A stretch of 64,000 nucleotides of DNA from Deinococcus aerolatus. GTDB lineage: Bacteria > Deinococcota > Deinococci > Deinococcales > Deinococcaceae. Location of the stretch: positions 134,760-198,759 of the forward strand of contig NZ_BMOL01000006.1 in assembly GCF_014647055.1 (NCBI RefSeq). The letters are read 5' to 3'. The translations under genes and the position numbers were made by a program. Positions 19,593-31,851 of the stretch are shown here, piece by piece. Within the stretch, counting starts at the first letter, position 1, and each line of letters starts with the position of its first letter. Below the pieces are notes generated by a model that saw nothing but the letters and a program-made list of their open reading frames with translations, had not been told where the DNA came from and did no database searches.

Positions 19593-21356
19593 ATGAACCG
19601 CAAGCAACAAGGCTTTGCCCGCAACAGTCTGCTCTTCAGCGGTGCGCTGGCCCTCACGCTGGCCGCCACGCTGGGGGTGCAGGCCCAGGGCCAGACTGCC
19701 GCCGCCAGCACTGCCGCTGCCAAGAAATGGGTGGACAAGGAGTTCCAGCCGTCTACGCTGAGCAAGGCGCAGCAGATGAAGGAAATGGAGTGGTTTATCA
19801 ACGCGGCCAAGCCGTACAAGGGTCTGACCATCACCGTAGCTTCCGAGGCACTGACCACACACAAATATGAATCCGAAGTGCTGGCAAAGGCGTTCACCGA
19901 GATCACGGGCATCAAGGTCAAGCACGACATCATTCAGGAAGGCGACGTGATCGAGAAGCTGCAAACGCAGTTTCAGTCGGGCAAGACCATTTATGACGCG
20001 TACGTCAACGACTCGGATCTGATCGGCACGCACTTCCGCAACGACTTCGTGCTGCCGCTGAGTGACTATATGGCCGGGGCAGGCAAGGCCGTAACTTCGC
20101 CCACACTGGATCTCAAGGACTTTATCGGCCTGAGCTTTACCACCGGCCCCGACAAGAAGCTCTACCAGTTGCCCGATCAGCAGTTCGCCAACCTGTACTG
20201 GTTCCGCGCCGACTGGTTTGCCCGCCCGGACCTGAAAGCGAAGTTCAAGGCCAAGTACGGCTATGAACTTGGCGTGCCAGTCAACTGGAGCGCCTACGAG
20301 GACATCGCCAACTTCTTTACCAACGACGTCAAGACCATCGACGGCAAGAAAGTGTACGGTCACATGGACTACGGCAAGAAAGACCCCAGCCTGGGCTGGC
20401 GATTCACCGACGCGTGGCTGAGCATGGCGGGCAACGGCGATAAGGGCACACCCAACGGCTTGCCGGTAGACGAGTGGGGCGTACGCGTGGAGAACTGTCA
20501 CCCGGTGGGGTCCAGCGTCACGCGCGGCGGGGATACCAACGGCCCGGCGGCGGTGTACGCGTTGACCAAGTACGTGGAGTGGCTCAAGAAATACGCGCCG
20601 CCAGAGGCGGGCGGCATGACCTTTTCCGAGTCCGGGCCAGTGCCCGCCCAGGGCAACATTGCCCAGCAGATCTTCTGGTACACCGCCTTTACTGCCGATA
20701 TGGTTAAAAAAGGCCTGCCCGTGGTGAACGCCGACGGTACGCCGAAGTGGCGCATGGCCCCCAGCCCGCACGGCTCTTACTGGCGCGAGGGCACCAAGCT
20801 GGGTTATCAGGACGTGGGTGCGTGGACTTTCCTGAAAAGTACGGATCCCAAGCACACCGCCGCCGCGTGGCTGTACGCGCAATTTGTGACGGCCAAGACC
20901 ACCAGCCTGAAAAAGAGCATCGTGGGCCTAACCTTTATCCGTGAGAGCGACATCAATAGCAAGTACTTCACCGACAATGCCAACAAGTACGGCGGCCTGA
21001 TTGAGTTCTACCGCTCGCCTGCCCGCGTGGCCTGGTCCCCCACCGGCACCAACATCCCCGATTACCCCAAGATGGCGCAACTGTGGTGGCAGGCGATTGC
21101 TCCCGCCGCTGCCGGCGAAGTCACGCCGCAGCAGGCCATGGACGGCCTTGCCAAGGAGCAGGACAAGATCATGAGCCGTCTGGAACGCGCGGGCATGAAG
21201 CGCTGCGCCCCGATTATGAACCCCGAAAAGACCGCGCAGTATTGGTTCGATCAGCCCGGCGCACCCTACCCCAAGCTCGCCAACGAGAAGGAAAAGGGTG
21301 AGACCGTGGCCTATGAAACCCTGCTGAAGAACTGGAAGGCAGGCAAGGTCAAGTAA
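19593..21356 (+). CDS. glpV: Glycerol ABC transporter substrate-binding protein GlpV
   Basis: A 587-residue secreted binding protein, longer than most sugar-binding proteins, as is usual for GlpV. The signal peptide is visible (hydrophobic LLFSGALALTLAATLGVQA, cut near AQA). No lipobox is seen. Mature blocks such as YNKxYG-like YGYELGVPVNWSAYEDI and the tryptophan-rich end (WFDQPGAPYPKLANEKEKGE) fit the family. A GGAGG lies 5 bases before the ATG. The 181 bases upstream hold no clear promoter. The product should deliver glycerol to GlpPQ. Confidence 0.88.
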   Translation: MNRKQQGFARNSLLFSGALALTLAATLGVQAQGQTAAASTAAAKKWVDKEFQPSTLSKAQQMKEMEWFINAAKPYKGLTITVASEALTTHKYESEVLAKAFTEITGIKVKHDIIQEGDVIEKLQTQFQSGKTIYDAYVNDSDLIGTHFRNDFVLPLSDYMAGAGKAVTSPTLDLKDFIGLSFTTGPDKKLYQLPDQQFANLYWFRADWFARPDLKAKFKAKYGYELGVPVNWSAYEDIANFFTNDVKTIDGKKVYGHMDYGKKDPSLGWRFTDAWLSMAGNGDKGTPNGLPVDEWGVRVENCHPVGSSVTRGGDTNGPAAVYALTKYVEWLKKYAPPEAGGMTFSESGPVPAQGNIAQQIFWYTAFTADMVKKGLPVVNADGTPKWRMAPSPHGSYWREGTKLGYQDVGAWTFLKSTDPKHTAAAWLYAQFVTAKTTSLKKSIVGLTFIRESDINSKYFTDNANKYGGLIEFYRSPARVAWSPTGTNIPDYPKMAQLWWQAIAPAAAGEVTPQQAMDGLAKEQDKIMSRLERAGMKRCAPIMNPEKTAQYWFDQPGAPYPKLANEKEKGETVAYETLLKNWKAGKVK

Positions 21357-21760
21357 TTGAGTTCTGTTCTTGCCCTGGCCCCAGAGCTGCTGCGTGTTGT
21401 GGCGGTCTCTGAGGCGGGGAGGGGTCACTGCACTTTGCCGACACAAACACTTCCGGTATAAACATTGACCTTGGCCCTCCGCGCCGCTGGCGTTTGAATT
21501 GCCCGGCGGCGCGGTAGACCCTCTCGCTTTGACGTTTGGCCAGTTTTTTTGAAAGCCACGCGTGAGGACAAGTCAGCAAGCCCCAATCTATTGGCAAAAC
21601 CATACTTTCTGCCTGGCTTTTCCATGTGTTCCAGCAATCTCAGGACCACACAACAAAGAATCTTAAACATTTCGGGTCGTCACTTTGCTTTTCACTTCCA
21701 TTCTCAGACTCAGGCGTCATTATCTTCAGACTCAATCGGTACAGGAGGCCCCCACCGTCT
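21357..21760. other. 404-base gap before glpK with a long-armed hairpin
   Basis: A perfect 9-base inverted repeat, CCGCGCCGC (21479-21487) and GCGGCGCGG (21506-21514), has an 18-base loop and is not followed directly by a T run, so it is a doubtful terminator. A possible promoter is TTGCCG with TATAAA 16 bases later (about 21435-21462). A single ATGTGTTC, like one half of the glp operators, lies at 21624-21631. No gene is supported here. Confidence 0.35.
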
Positions 21761-23281
<1,521 letters not shown>

Positions 23282-23331
23282 GGACGCAGTGATGGTTTGC
23301 ACAGCTGCCACGGACAGGCTCAGCCCTTGTT

Positions 23332-23372
23332 TTGATCGTGAACATATGTTCAAATATATTGAACAAACGTTC
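23332..23372 (+). promoter_or_regulatory. glpD promoter with tandem palindromic operators
   Basis: TTGATC (23332-23337) and TATATT (23355-23360) form a promoter with a 17-base spacer. A perfect 14-base palindrome TGAACATATGTTCA (23339-23352) lies in the spacer. A second site, GAACAAACGTTC (23361-23372), begins right after the -10. Their centres are 21 bp apart, two helix turns. Blocking both the spacer and the start site suggests repression. The SorC-type protein at 13599-14603 is the candidate ligand. Confidence 0.65.
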
Positions 23373-23441
23373 TTCGCCATCGAAGCCGATGTTGAAGGCC
23401 GTGACCTCCTTGCTCTTTCCCCGGCTCTAAAAGGAACCCCT

Positions 23442-25040
<1,599 letters not shown>

Positions 25041-25068
25041 ACAACCGCTCAGGCAGAGCAATCAAGGT

Positions 25069-25099
25069 CGTCCGACACGGAGCGTGTGGACGGCTTTTT
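25069..25099 (+). terminator. Rho-independent terminator after glpD
   Basis: CGTCCGACACG (25069-25079), a GAG loop and CGTGTGGACG (25083-25092) form a stem with one bulged G, followed by GC and five T residues (25095-25099). It lies 28 bases after the glpD stop. Confidence 0.75.
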
Positions 25100-25338
25100 C
25101 CTTTGGGCAGCCCCACCGTTCACACCTGGGGAACATGTTTAACGGTGTGCCAGAGCGGCGCCAGGACACGCAGCGCGGTGAATGATTGAGGTACACGCTG
25201 GCCATTTCGGTCCCATCGTGGGGATCTCAGGTGGCCTCTCCTGGATGCTCCAGGACCCGAACGGCCCACCCCAGCGCCCCGCGACGTCACCCTCCAGCGG
25301 AAGACAGCTAGACTGCCCCTATCCCAGGAGGTTTTTCC

Positions 25339-26619
25339 TTGTTTCAGCCTGACCGTGAAGCCCTGCCCCTGCCCGAACTGCGCGCCCTGCAATTGCAGCG
25401 TATCCAGGACATGGTGGCGCGGCAGTACGAACATGTTCCTGCCTACCGCGAAAAGTTCAGTGCGGTGGGCGTGCAGCCCGGCGACATGAAGTCGCTGGAC
25501 GATCTGAGCCGCTTTCCCTTCACCCGCAAAATAGATCTGCGCGACAACTACCCGCTGGGGCTGCTGGCCACCCCCCGCCAGAACCTGCGCCGCCTGCACG
25601 CCAGCAGCGGCACCGGGGGCAAACCGACGGTGGTGGGCTACGACGAGCGCGACCTGGAGATCTTCGCCGAGGTGGTGGCCCGCAGCCTGCACGCGGCGGG
25701 CGCGCGGCCCGGCATGGTCTTTCACAACGCCTACGGCTACGGGCTGTTTACCGGCGGGCTGGGCCTGGACGGCGGCGCGCGGCGGCTGGGCCTGTGCACC
25801 GTACCGGTCTCGGGCGGCGGCACCGAGCGGCAGGTCGGGCTGATCCAGGACCTTGAGCCGGAGGTGATCGCCTGCACCCCCAGCTACGCGCTGGTGCTGG
25901 CCGAGGCGCTGGAACGCCAGGGGCTGGGGCCGGGCGATCACTCCCTGAAATACGCCGTGCTGGGTGCCGAGCCCTGGGCCGAGAAGACCCGCGCCGAGGT
26001 GGAGAAACGCCTGGGCGTGACCGCCACCAACATCTACGGCCTGTCCGAGATCATCGGCCCCGGCGTCAGCAATGAGGACGTCGCCGAGCAGCGCGGAAGC
26101 TACATCTGGGAGGACCACTTCTACCCGGAAATCGTGGACCCCGACACCGGAGAGGCGGTGCCGGACGGCCAGTGGGGCGTGTTGATCCTGAGCAGCATCA
26201 GCCGCAGCGCCCTGCCGATTCTGCGCTACTGGACCGGCGACATCACCCGGCTGCTGCCCGGCGACAACCAGACCGGGCGCACCATGCGGCGCATGGACAT
26301 CATCCGCGGCCGCAGCGACGACCTGATCATCCTGCGCGGCGTCAACGTGTATCCCACCCAGCTGGAAGCCGTGCTGGTCAGCCTGGGTCAGGTCAGCCCG
26401 CACTATCACGTGACCCTGACCCGCACCGGCATCATGGACGAGCTGACCCTGCAGGTGGAGGCCGAATCGGAGGCCGCCAGTCTGCGCGACGAGATCGTGC
26501 GGCTGATCAAGACCCAGGTGGGCGTGACCGTGCACTGTGAACTGTGCGTACCGGGCACTCTACCCCGCAGCGAGGGCGGCAAGCTGCGCCGCGTGACCGA
26601 CCTGCGGGGAGAACGGTAG
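25339..26619 (+). CDS. paaK: Phenylacetate-CoA ligase family protein
   Basis: A 426-residue adenylate-forming ligase. The nucleotide loop is HASSGTGGKPTVVGY (around residue 92), with the later blocks NIYGLSEIIGPGVS, YWTGDITRLL and GRSDDLIILRGVNVYPTQLE, the last being diagnostic of PaaK. The family couples phenylacetate to CoA with ATP. The start is a TTG with AGGAGG 7 bases upstream, and a TAGACT -10 lies at about 25310. The usual paaABCDE ring-hydroxylase genes are not adjacent, so another aryl or fatty acid is possible. Confidence 0.88.
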   Translation: MFQPDREALPLPELRALQLQRIQDMVARQYEHVPAYREKFSAVGVQPGDMKSLDDLSRFPFTRKIDLRDNYPLGLLATPRQNLRRLHASSGTGGKPTVVGYDERDLEIFAEVVARSLHAAGARPGMVFHNAYGYGLFTGGLGLDGGARRLGLCTVPVSGGGTERQVGLIQDLEPEVIACTPSYALVLAEALERQGLGPGDHSLKYAVLGAEPWAEKTRAEVEKRLGVTATNIYGLSEIIGPGVSNEDVAEQRGSYIWEDHFYPEIVDPDTGEAVPDGQWGVLILSSISRSALPILRYWTGDITRLLPGDNQTGRTMRRMDIIRGRSDDLIILRGVNVYPTQLEAVLVSLGQVSPHYHVTLTRTGIMDELTLQVEAESEAASLRDEIVRLIKTQVGVTVHCELCVPGTLPRSEGGKLRRVTDLRGER

Positions 26620-26638
26620 CGAGACAGGTGAGCGCACA

Positions 26639-27292
26639 TTGAGCCCTGCGCTGATCCGCCCGGCCTTGCCCGCCGACGAGGCAAGGCTGGGCGAGATCGC
26701 CTACCTGACCGGCTATTTTGGAAACAGTGCCGCGCCGTATTTTCCCGATCGCCAGCTTTTCGCGGACCTGTGGATCCGGGCCTATTTCCGGCTGCCGGCG
26801 GCTGTGGGCTTCGTGGCCCAGGTGGACGGCGACGTGATCGGCTACATCATTGGTTCGGCCGATGAGGTGGCCTACCGGCGCGCCCTTGCGCGTGTCGTGG
26901 CCGACACCGTTGTGCCCGGCCTGCTGACCCGCCGGTACACCCACCCCCTGTCGGGCCTCCCCTACCTCCTGCGTACCCTGCGGTATCCCTCACCCCACGC
27001 TCCAGTTTCGCAGTTCCCAGCGCACCTGCACCTGAATCTGCTGCCCCAGGCACGCGGGCTGGGGCTGGGGCTGGGCCTGCTCCAGGCTTTCCTGGAGCGT
27101 TCAGGACAATTGGGCGTGCCGGGCGTGCAACTGTCTACCACCGATCAGAACCAGGCCGCGCTGGGCCTCTACGCAAAAGCAGGGTTCACGGTTGCCGCTG
27201 CGGAGAGAAGCGGTCTGTGGACGCCATGGCTGGGTGAATCGGCCCAGCAACTGTGCCTGACGTGCCGCCTGGAGGTCACGCACAGCCCCTGA
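26639..27292 (+). CDS. GNAT-family N-acetyltransferase
   Basis: A 217-residue single-domain acetyltransferase. The acetyl-CoA loop appears as LLPQARGLGLGLGLLQAFLE, and the terminal block STTDQNQAALGLYAKAGF is typical of GNAT enzymes. TTG 26639 is a weak start; the gene lies 19 bases after the paaK stop and is probably co-transcribed. The substrate is unknown. Confidence 0.78.
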   Translation: MSPALIRPALPADEARLGEIAYLTGYFGNSAAPYFPDRQLFADLWIRAYFRLPAAVGFVAQVDGDVIGYIIGSADEVAYRRALARVVADTVVPGLLTRRYTHPLSGLPYLLRTLRYPSPHAPVSQFPAHLHLNLLPQARGLGLGLGLLQAFLERSGQLGVPGVQLSTTDQNQAALGLYAKAGFTVAAAERSGLWTPWLGESAQQLCLTCRLEVTHSP

Positions 27293-27369
27293 AGCGCAGC
27301 CGCCGGCAGCGCCCCAGCATCCACCCCCCAGGCTTTACACCTCGTTTCCGTTTGCGCGTATGATGGATC

Positions 27370-29217
27370 ATGAATGGCAGTGACAGCTGTCGGCATGTGC
27401 GGCCCCTGGCCCGCAAGACACACACCTGGTCCCGGCTTCGCGGGGCGGGAAAATGGATCGGCTGGCTGGCCTTCGTGGGCACAGCTCAGGCGGCCAGCGT
27501 GCCGCCAGACTGGTACACACGGACTGTCCCCCTGCGGGTGGTGCAGCCCGTGGCAGATCAATCCAGTGCGTACAGCGCCGTCGTTGACGCCAGCGGCGGC
27601 GAACTGGAGGCCCTGGACGACGCTGGCAATTCCTACCTCCTCACCGTTCCACCCGGCGCGTTGCCGGGGCCGACGCGAATCACGGTCACCCCTCTGACCC
27701 GGGTCGGCGGCCTGCCCTTCAAGGCTGGACTGGGTGTCGGTGCACGTCTGGAACCGCACGGCCTGAGCTTCCTGCGCCCGGCCACCCTGGCCATCACACC
27801 CGCTAAGCCACTGAACCTCCAGACCCTGATGCCGTGGCGGATCGAGGGAGAGCGGCAGCACCTGGACGTCATCGTGGCCCGTGCAAACCCGACCCAGATT
27901 ACCTTTGTTCTCAACCACTTTTCGGATTACGGAACCTCCAGCGCCTCCGAAACGGAACGCAGCATTGAGCTGGCGCGTCCCGCTCTGGAAGCACAGGAGC
28001 AGCTGGGCCGGGACATGGCCAAGGTGCTGGGCCAGGAACGGCAGAATCAGCTGCTGGGCATAGACGATGCAGAGACAGGCATGTCGTCTGCTGCCCTGGA
28101 GGAACTCACAGCGCTGCTCAAGGCGTATGAAACACAAGTTCTTGAGCCTCTGAAAGCTGTGGCAAATGAAAACTGCGCGCTGGCCCACCTCTATCTCCAG
28201 GAACGGGTAGGCCTGATCAAGCAGATGCAGACGCTTGGCCGTGGCGATGAGGCGCTTGACGTTTTGCACGATGTGCTGGGTGAGGGACTCAGCGATGCGG
28301 TGGGCCGGCAATGTCTGAAAGAGCAGTTCGAGCTTTGCCTGATGAGCGGAGGGGACGTGGCCGGCCTGGTCCAGTGGGCCATCGGCTGGGAGCGCAGCCG
28401 ACAACTGGTGGGGGCGGATGACGCACCCCGTTCCCTGCTGGACGGTGGGGAACTGGCCGCCGCCCTCAAAGACTACGTGCAGCGCTGTGGCCGCTATGAG
28501 CTGGAAATGGTGTCGACGCTGGACTACGAGGGCGTGCGGCCTGACGCCTCAGGCGCCATTTCACTGGGCTCAACCGAGCTCAAGCGCCAGATCAGCGTTC
28601 AGGCGCGCCTTCCCCTCGTGACGCAGGCCTCCTCTGCAGTCGGGGTTTCCCTTCCGACCGGTCAGGGTCCCCTGAGCTACGCGAAGTACGAGGAAGCGGG
28701 CTCCACCTCAATGGTGACGATAGGCGTCACAGGCAGTTGTACCTCGTCGGCTTTCGGAACGCGGGCGGGGAACATGCAGGTGAAGCTGGATCTGCTCTTT
28801 AAGGACAAGCAGGTGCAGCCGCCCCAGAAAATCCAGGGCCTGAGTGAACAAGTCCAGAAAATTCTCGGGCGGTTGCCGAGGATTGGTCTTCTGAGCGTCG
28901 CGCGTGAAGTGGATCTTGAACACTCCACGCTGACGATCCAGCCGGGTGAGCCGACAGAAATCAGTCTCGTGAAATGCGTTTCGACCGGCGGATCGTCTTC
29001 TGAGAAACAGGAGGCCCAGACCTGGCTGACCGAGTGGAGTCAGCGGCTGCGCCCGGCAGGAGACGAACAGGCGGGTTGGACGCTGGAACCATTGCAGCCT
29101 GCGCCAGGCGTGCTTGGCCGCCTGACCCAGCACGATGACGGGAGTCGGACACCTCAAAAAGACGGTAAGAAGGTCTGGGACCTGCGGATTGATGTCAAAC
29201 ACACGCCACACCGCTGA
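27370..29217 (+). CDS. Secreted protein of unknown function with a ZU5-like N-terminal domain
   Basis: A 615-residue protein. A long basic N-region precedes a hydrophobic stretch and a cleavage site (GTAQA, about residue 41). Residues 75-170 resemble a ZU5/immunoglobulin-like module (GGELEALD, VPPGALPGPTRITVTPLT). The middle (about 200-330) is helical and rich in Glu, Leu and Gln. The C-terminal third holds beta-type sequence and a short motif SCTSSAFG. A TATGAT element 5 bases before the ATG suggests a leaderless transcript. No catalytic motif is recognised. The next gene also encodes a small secreted protein and lies 23 bases downstream. Confidence 0.6.
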   Translation: MNGSDSCRHVRPLARKTHTWSRLRGAGKWIGWLAFVGTAQAASVPPDWYTRTVPLRVVQPVADQSSAYSAVVDASGGELEALDDAGNSYLLTVPPGALPGPTRITVTPLTRVGGLPFKAGLGVGARLEPHGLSFLRPATLAITPAKPLNLQTLMPWRIEGERQHLDVIVARANPTQITFVLNHFSDYGTSSASETERSIELARPALEAQEQLGRDMAKVLGQERQNQLLGIDDAETGMSSAALEELTALLKAYETQVLEPLKAVANENCALAHLYLQERVGLIKQMQTLGRGDEALDVLHDVLGEGLSDAVGRQCLKEQFELCLMSGGDVAGLVQWAIGWERSRQLVGADDAPRSLLDGGELAAALKDYVQRCGRYELEMVSTLDYEGVRPDASGAISLGSTELKRQISVQARLPLVTQASSAVGVSLPTGQGPLSYAKYEEAGSTSMVTIGVTGSCTSSAFGTRAGNMQVKLDLLFKDKQVQPPQKIQGLSEQVQKILGRLPRIGLLSVAREVDLEHSTLTIQPGEPTEISLVKCVSTGGSSSEKQEAQTWLTEWSQRLRPAGDEQAGWTLEPLQPAPGVLGRLTQHDDGSRTPQKDGKKVWDLRIDVKHTPHR

Positions 29218-29240
29218 CCTGTTCCCTCAGGGAGGAAAAC

Positions 29241-29729
29241 ATGAAGAACGGACTGTTGTTCACGGCATTGCTGGCTTTCTCGGGATGGAGCGCAGCGGCC
29301 CTGCCCAATCCCTGCAAACTCCTGAGCGCCGCCGAAGTTCAGGGCGTGTACGGCAGCAAGGTCAGGGTAGGCCAGCTGGAAACTGCGGACGGCATGAACA
29401 GATGCGAATTCGAGCAGGCCAAAGGTGGTCTGGTGGTGATGGTGGCCTCCCATAGCATCCTTCAGGGCAAGCCGCTCAAACAGATGGCAGAGGCCTCAGA
29501 CCTGCCCGGCTTGATCCATGCGGTCCCAAAGCTGGGCGATGAGGCCTACGCCGGGGCAAGCTCCGTCGTTGCGGTGGAGGGACAGCCCAGTACCTTGACC
29601 AGCGGCGTCTCGGTAATTGTTCGCAAGGGCCCGCATATTCTGATGATGATCAGTCTGGTGAACGGGAAAGGACCCAGCGAGGCCGCACTACTCAGTCTTA
29701 CGAAGCGGGCGGTCACCCGGTTGCGCTAG
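29241..29729 (+). CDS. Small secreted protein of unknown function
   Basis: A 162-residue protein with a signal peptide (residues 1-19, SAA/AL region). The mature start, NPCKLLSAAEVQGVYG, and a second Cys in NRCEFEQ (Cys25 and Cys55) suggest a single disulfide. The CxLL-AAEV pattern is loosely like DUF3558-type exported proteins, but I do not assign it. GGAGG lies 6 bases before the ATG, and co-transcription with the preceding gene is likely. Confidence 0.6.
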   Translation: MKNGLLFTALLAFSGWSAAALPNPCKLLSAAEVQGVYGSKVRVGQLETADGMNRCEFEQAKGGLVVMVASHSILQGKPLKQMAEASDLPGLIHAVPKLGDEAYAGASSVVAVEGQPSTLTSGVSVIVRKGPHILMMISLVNGKGPSEAALLSLTKRAVTRLR

Positions 29730-29864
29730 GGAAGGCCGAAGCCGTGAAGATTCGGGAGGTCTGCCGGGCAGGCGAGTGAAAATCACGAGGGATGTCGGGA
29801 CGCTCAAGACCCCGTCGGTGTCTCTACCAAGCGCTGCACATCAACCTGACGGTGGACCAGCGCC

Positions 29865-30986
29865 CTACACCTGCAGGTCCAGCCTCCGCACCTCCGTACC
29901 GGCAAAGCGTTCGATGCCCAGCGGCGAGACATCGATGAAGGGGGTCTCACCCGTCGCGATCTGGGCCACCACGCGGCCTATGGCGGCCGCCTGCATGACG
30001 CCGTGTCCGGAAAAACCGCAGGCGTTGAGCCAGCCCTCCGCGCCGGGCATGCGGCCCACCACCGGAAAGCCGTCGGGGGTCAGTTCGTAGTAGCCCCACC
30101 AGCTGGCGTTGCGGTCCAGCGCGGCCGCGTCCAGCCACGGCCAGCGTGTCAGCGCCAGTTCCAGGGTAGGTTCCAACCAGCCCCAGTTCAGGCCCTCCTT
30201 CCAGCCGCTGTCCAGCGGGTCCGCCCGTCCGAAGATCAGACGCTCTCCTTCCGAGCGCAGGTAGACGCCGCTGCCCAGGTCAAAGGTCATCGGCACCGGG
30301 CGGGGCAGCGTCAGCGGGCCAGTGCAAAAGACCATCCGGCGGGCCGGCTGCACTGGAATGTCCAGGCCAGCCAGCTTCCCCACCTCCCCGGACCACGCCC
30401 CCGCCGCGTTCAGCAGCTGCGGGGCCTGATACGGGCCGGCCGGCGTGTCCACCCGCCAGAGTCCGCCCACGCGCGTGATGGCCGTGACTGGCGTGTCCAG
30501 CACCACCTGCGCCCCGGCTTCACGTGCCAGCCGCACGTACTCGTGGTTGAGGCTGTGGGCGTCCACCTTGCCGTCGGTGGGACAGAAGCTGCAGCCGCCC
30601 AGGCCAGCAGTGTCAAAGGTGGCGTACCGCTGCGCCTCATCGGGGGTCAGGGCCTCCGAAGGAATGCCCAGGCTCTGCTGCAGCGCCACGGCGTCGCGGT
30701 GCCCCGGCCAGCCCGCTTCCGGAATCAGCATCAGGTAGCCCTCGGCGCGGTAGCCGGACGCCGGCATGGCGGCGTACTCCGCGATGCTCTCGCGCGACAG
30801 CACAATATTGGTTTCATTGTGGAATTGCGCCCGCACGCCCGCCACGCTGCGGCCGGTGGAGCCACTGGCCGGGCGGTCTTTGTCCAGCACCACCACCTTC
30901 AGGCCGCGCTGCGCCAGACGGTAGGCACTGGCCGCGCCGATGATGCCCGCGCCGATCACCACGATGTCGGCGGTCTGTGCGGTCAT
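29865..30986 (-). CDS. FAD-dependent amino acid oxidase-type oxidoreductase (DAO family)
   Basis: A 373-residue protein. The FAD-binding motif VVIGAGIIGAASAYRLAQRG is at the start, and the DAO-family end block PVVGRMPGAEGWLNACGFSGHGVMQA (shown in part) closes it. Relatives oxidise sarcosine, glycine, proline or D-amino acids to imines. The ATG overlaps the SDR stop as ATGA, placing it last in a four-gene unit with 5-oxoprolinase. An imino or N-substituted amino acid linked to that pathway is a possible substrate (inference). Confidence 0.85.
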   Translation of the reverse strand: MTAQTADIVVIGAGIIGAASAYRLAQRGLKVVVLDKDRPASGSTGRSVAGVRAQFHNETNIVLSRESIAEYAAMPASGYRAEGYLMLIPEAGWPGHRDAVALQQSLGIPSEALTPDEAQRYATFDTAGLGGCSFCPTDGKVDAHSLNHEYVRLAREAGAQVVLDTPVTAITRVGGLWRVDTPAGPYQAPQLLNAAGAWSGEVGKLAGLDIPVQPARRMVFCTGPLTLPRPVPMTFDLGSGVYLRSEGERLIFGRADPLDSGWKEGLNWGWLEPTLELALTRWPWLDAAALDRNASWWGYYELTPDGFPVVGRMPGAEGWLNACGFSGHGVMQAAAIGRVVAQIATGETPFIDVSPLGIERFAGTEVRRLDLQV

Positions 30987-31798
30987 TTCAGGTCCGCCTC
31001 GATCACCGGAAAACCCTCGACCGGGTACGTGTCCACGTTGGCTGAGCGCTGCTGCACCAGCACGCCGCCGTCCACGCTGATGAACTGCCCCGTGATGTAT
31101 GCCGCGTCATCGGACGCCAGGAACAGCGCCGCGCCGGTCATGTCCTCAGCCACGCCGTAGCGGCCCAGCGGCACGGTCTTCTCGCGTTCGCGCAGCTGCT
31201 CCTCGGTCAGACCGTAGGTGTTGATGAAGCCCGGCACCACACCGCAGACGCGAACGCCGTAGGGTGCGAGATCAAGGGCCATCGAGCGGGTCATCGCCTC
31301 GATGCCGCCTTTCATCGCGTCGTAGGCCACATTGCCCCGGTGGGCGCGGGTGGCCCCGCCGGAAGAGGTCGTGAGAATCACGCCGCTGCGTCGCCGCGCC
31401 ATGATGCGGGCCGCGCGGTGCGAGCACAGGAACACGCTCTTGAGATTGACCTTCTGGATGTGGTCCCACCAGGCCTCGTCCGCGTCCAGAAAGTGCCGGG
31501 TGGTGTCGATCAGGGCGGCGTTGTTGTACAGCACGTCCACGTAGCCGAACTCAGCCTCGGTGGCGCTGAACATGGCGTCCACCTCAGCGGTGTCAGACAC
31601 GTCGGCAGGCACCGCCAGGGCCGCGCCGCCCGCCGCCGTGATCTCGTCCACCACGGCCTGAACCATCTCGGGCTTGATGTCATTGACGGCGACTTTGGCA
31701 CCTTCGGAGGCAAAGCGCAGGGCCACGGCCCGCCCGATGCCGCCGCCTGCGCCGGTGATGAGGACGGTCTTGTTGCTGAAGCGTTGTGGGTTGCTCAT
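30983..31798 (-). CDS. Short-chain dehydrogenase/reductase
   Basis: A 271-residue classical SDR. The cofactor motif TGAGGGIGRA is at residues 15-24. An NNAA motif is followed by a catalytic Ser (TTSSGG region) and Tyr-x-x-x-Lys (YDAMK), then the PGFINT block. The aspartate in VNDIKPE favours NAD(H). The substrate is unknown. ATG 31798 has AGGAG 7 bases upstream. It follows the 5-oxoprolinase genes by 53 bases and precedes the FAD enzyme with an ATGA overlap. Confidence 0.88.
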   Translation of the reverse strand: MSNPQRFSNKTVLITGAGGGIGRAVALRFASEGAKVAVNDIKPEMVQAVVDEITAAGGAALAVPADVSDTAEVDAMFSATEAEFGYVDVLYNNAALIDTTRHFLDADEAWWDHIQKVNLKSVFLCSHRAARIMARRRSGVILTTSSGGATRAHRGNVAYDAMKGGIEAMTRSMALDLAPYGVRVCGVVPGFINTYGLTEEQLREREKTVPLGRYGVAEDMTGAALFLASDDAAYITGQFISVDGGVLVQQRSANVDTYPVEGFPVIEADLK

Positions 31799-31851
31799 GT
31801 TTCTTCTCCTGTGGGTGGGGTCTGTTGGGCGTGTGGGGGTGGTGCTGAGGG

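Noticed and set aside
21425..21670. 81-codon minus-strand frame in the glpV-glpK gap
   Set aside because: No ribosome binding site, no known family, and it crosses the inverted repeat.
27169..28404. 411-codon minus-strand frame opposite the secreted protein
   Set aside because: The plus-strand gene has a signal peptide, a recognised module and a promoter-like start; the minus frame has none of these.
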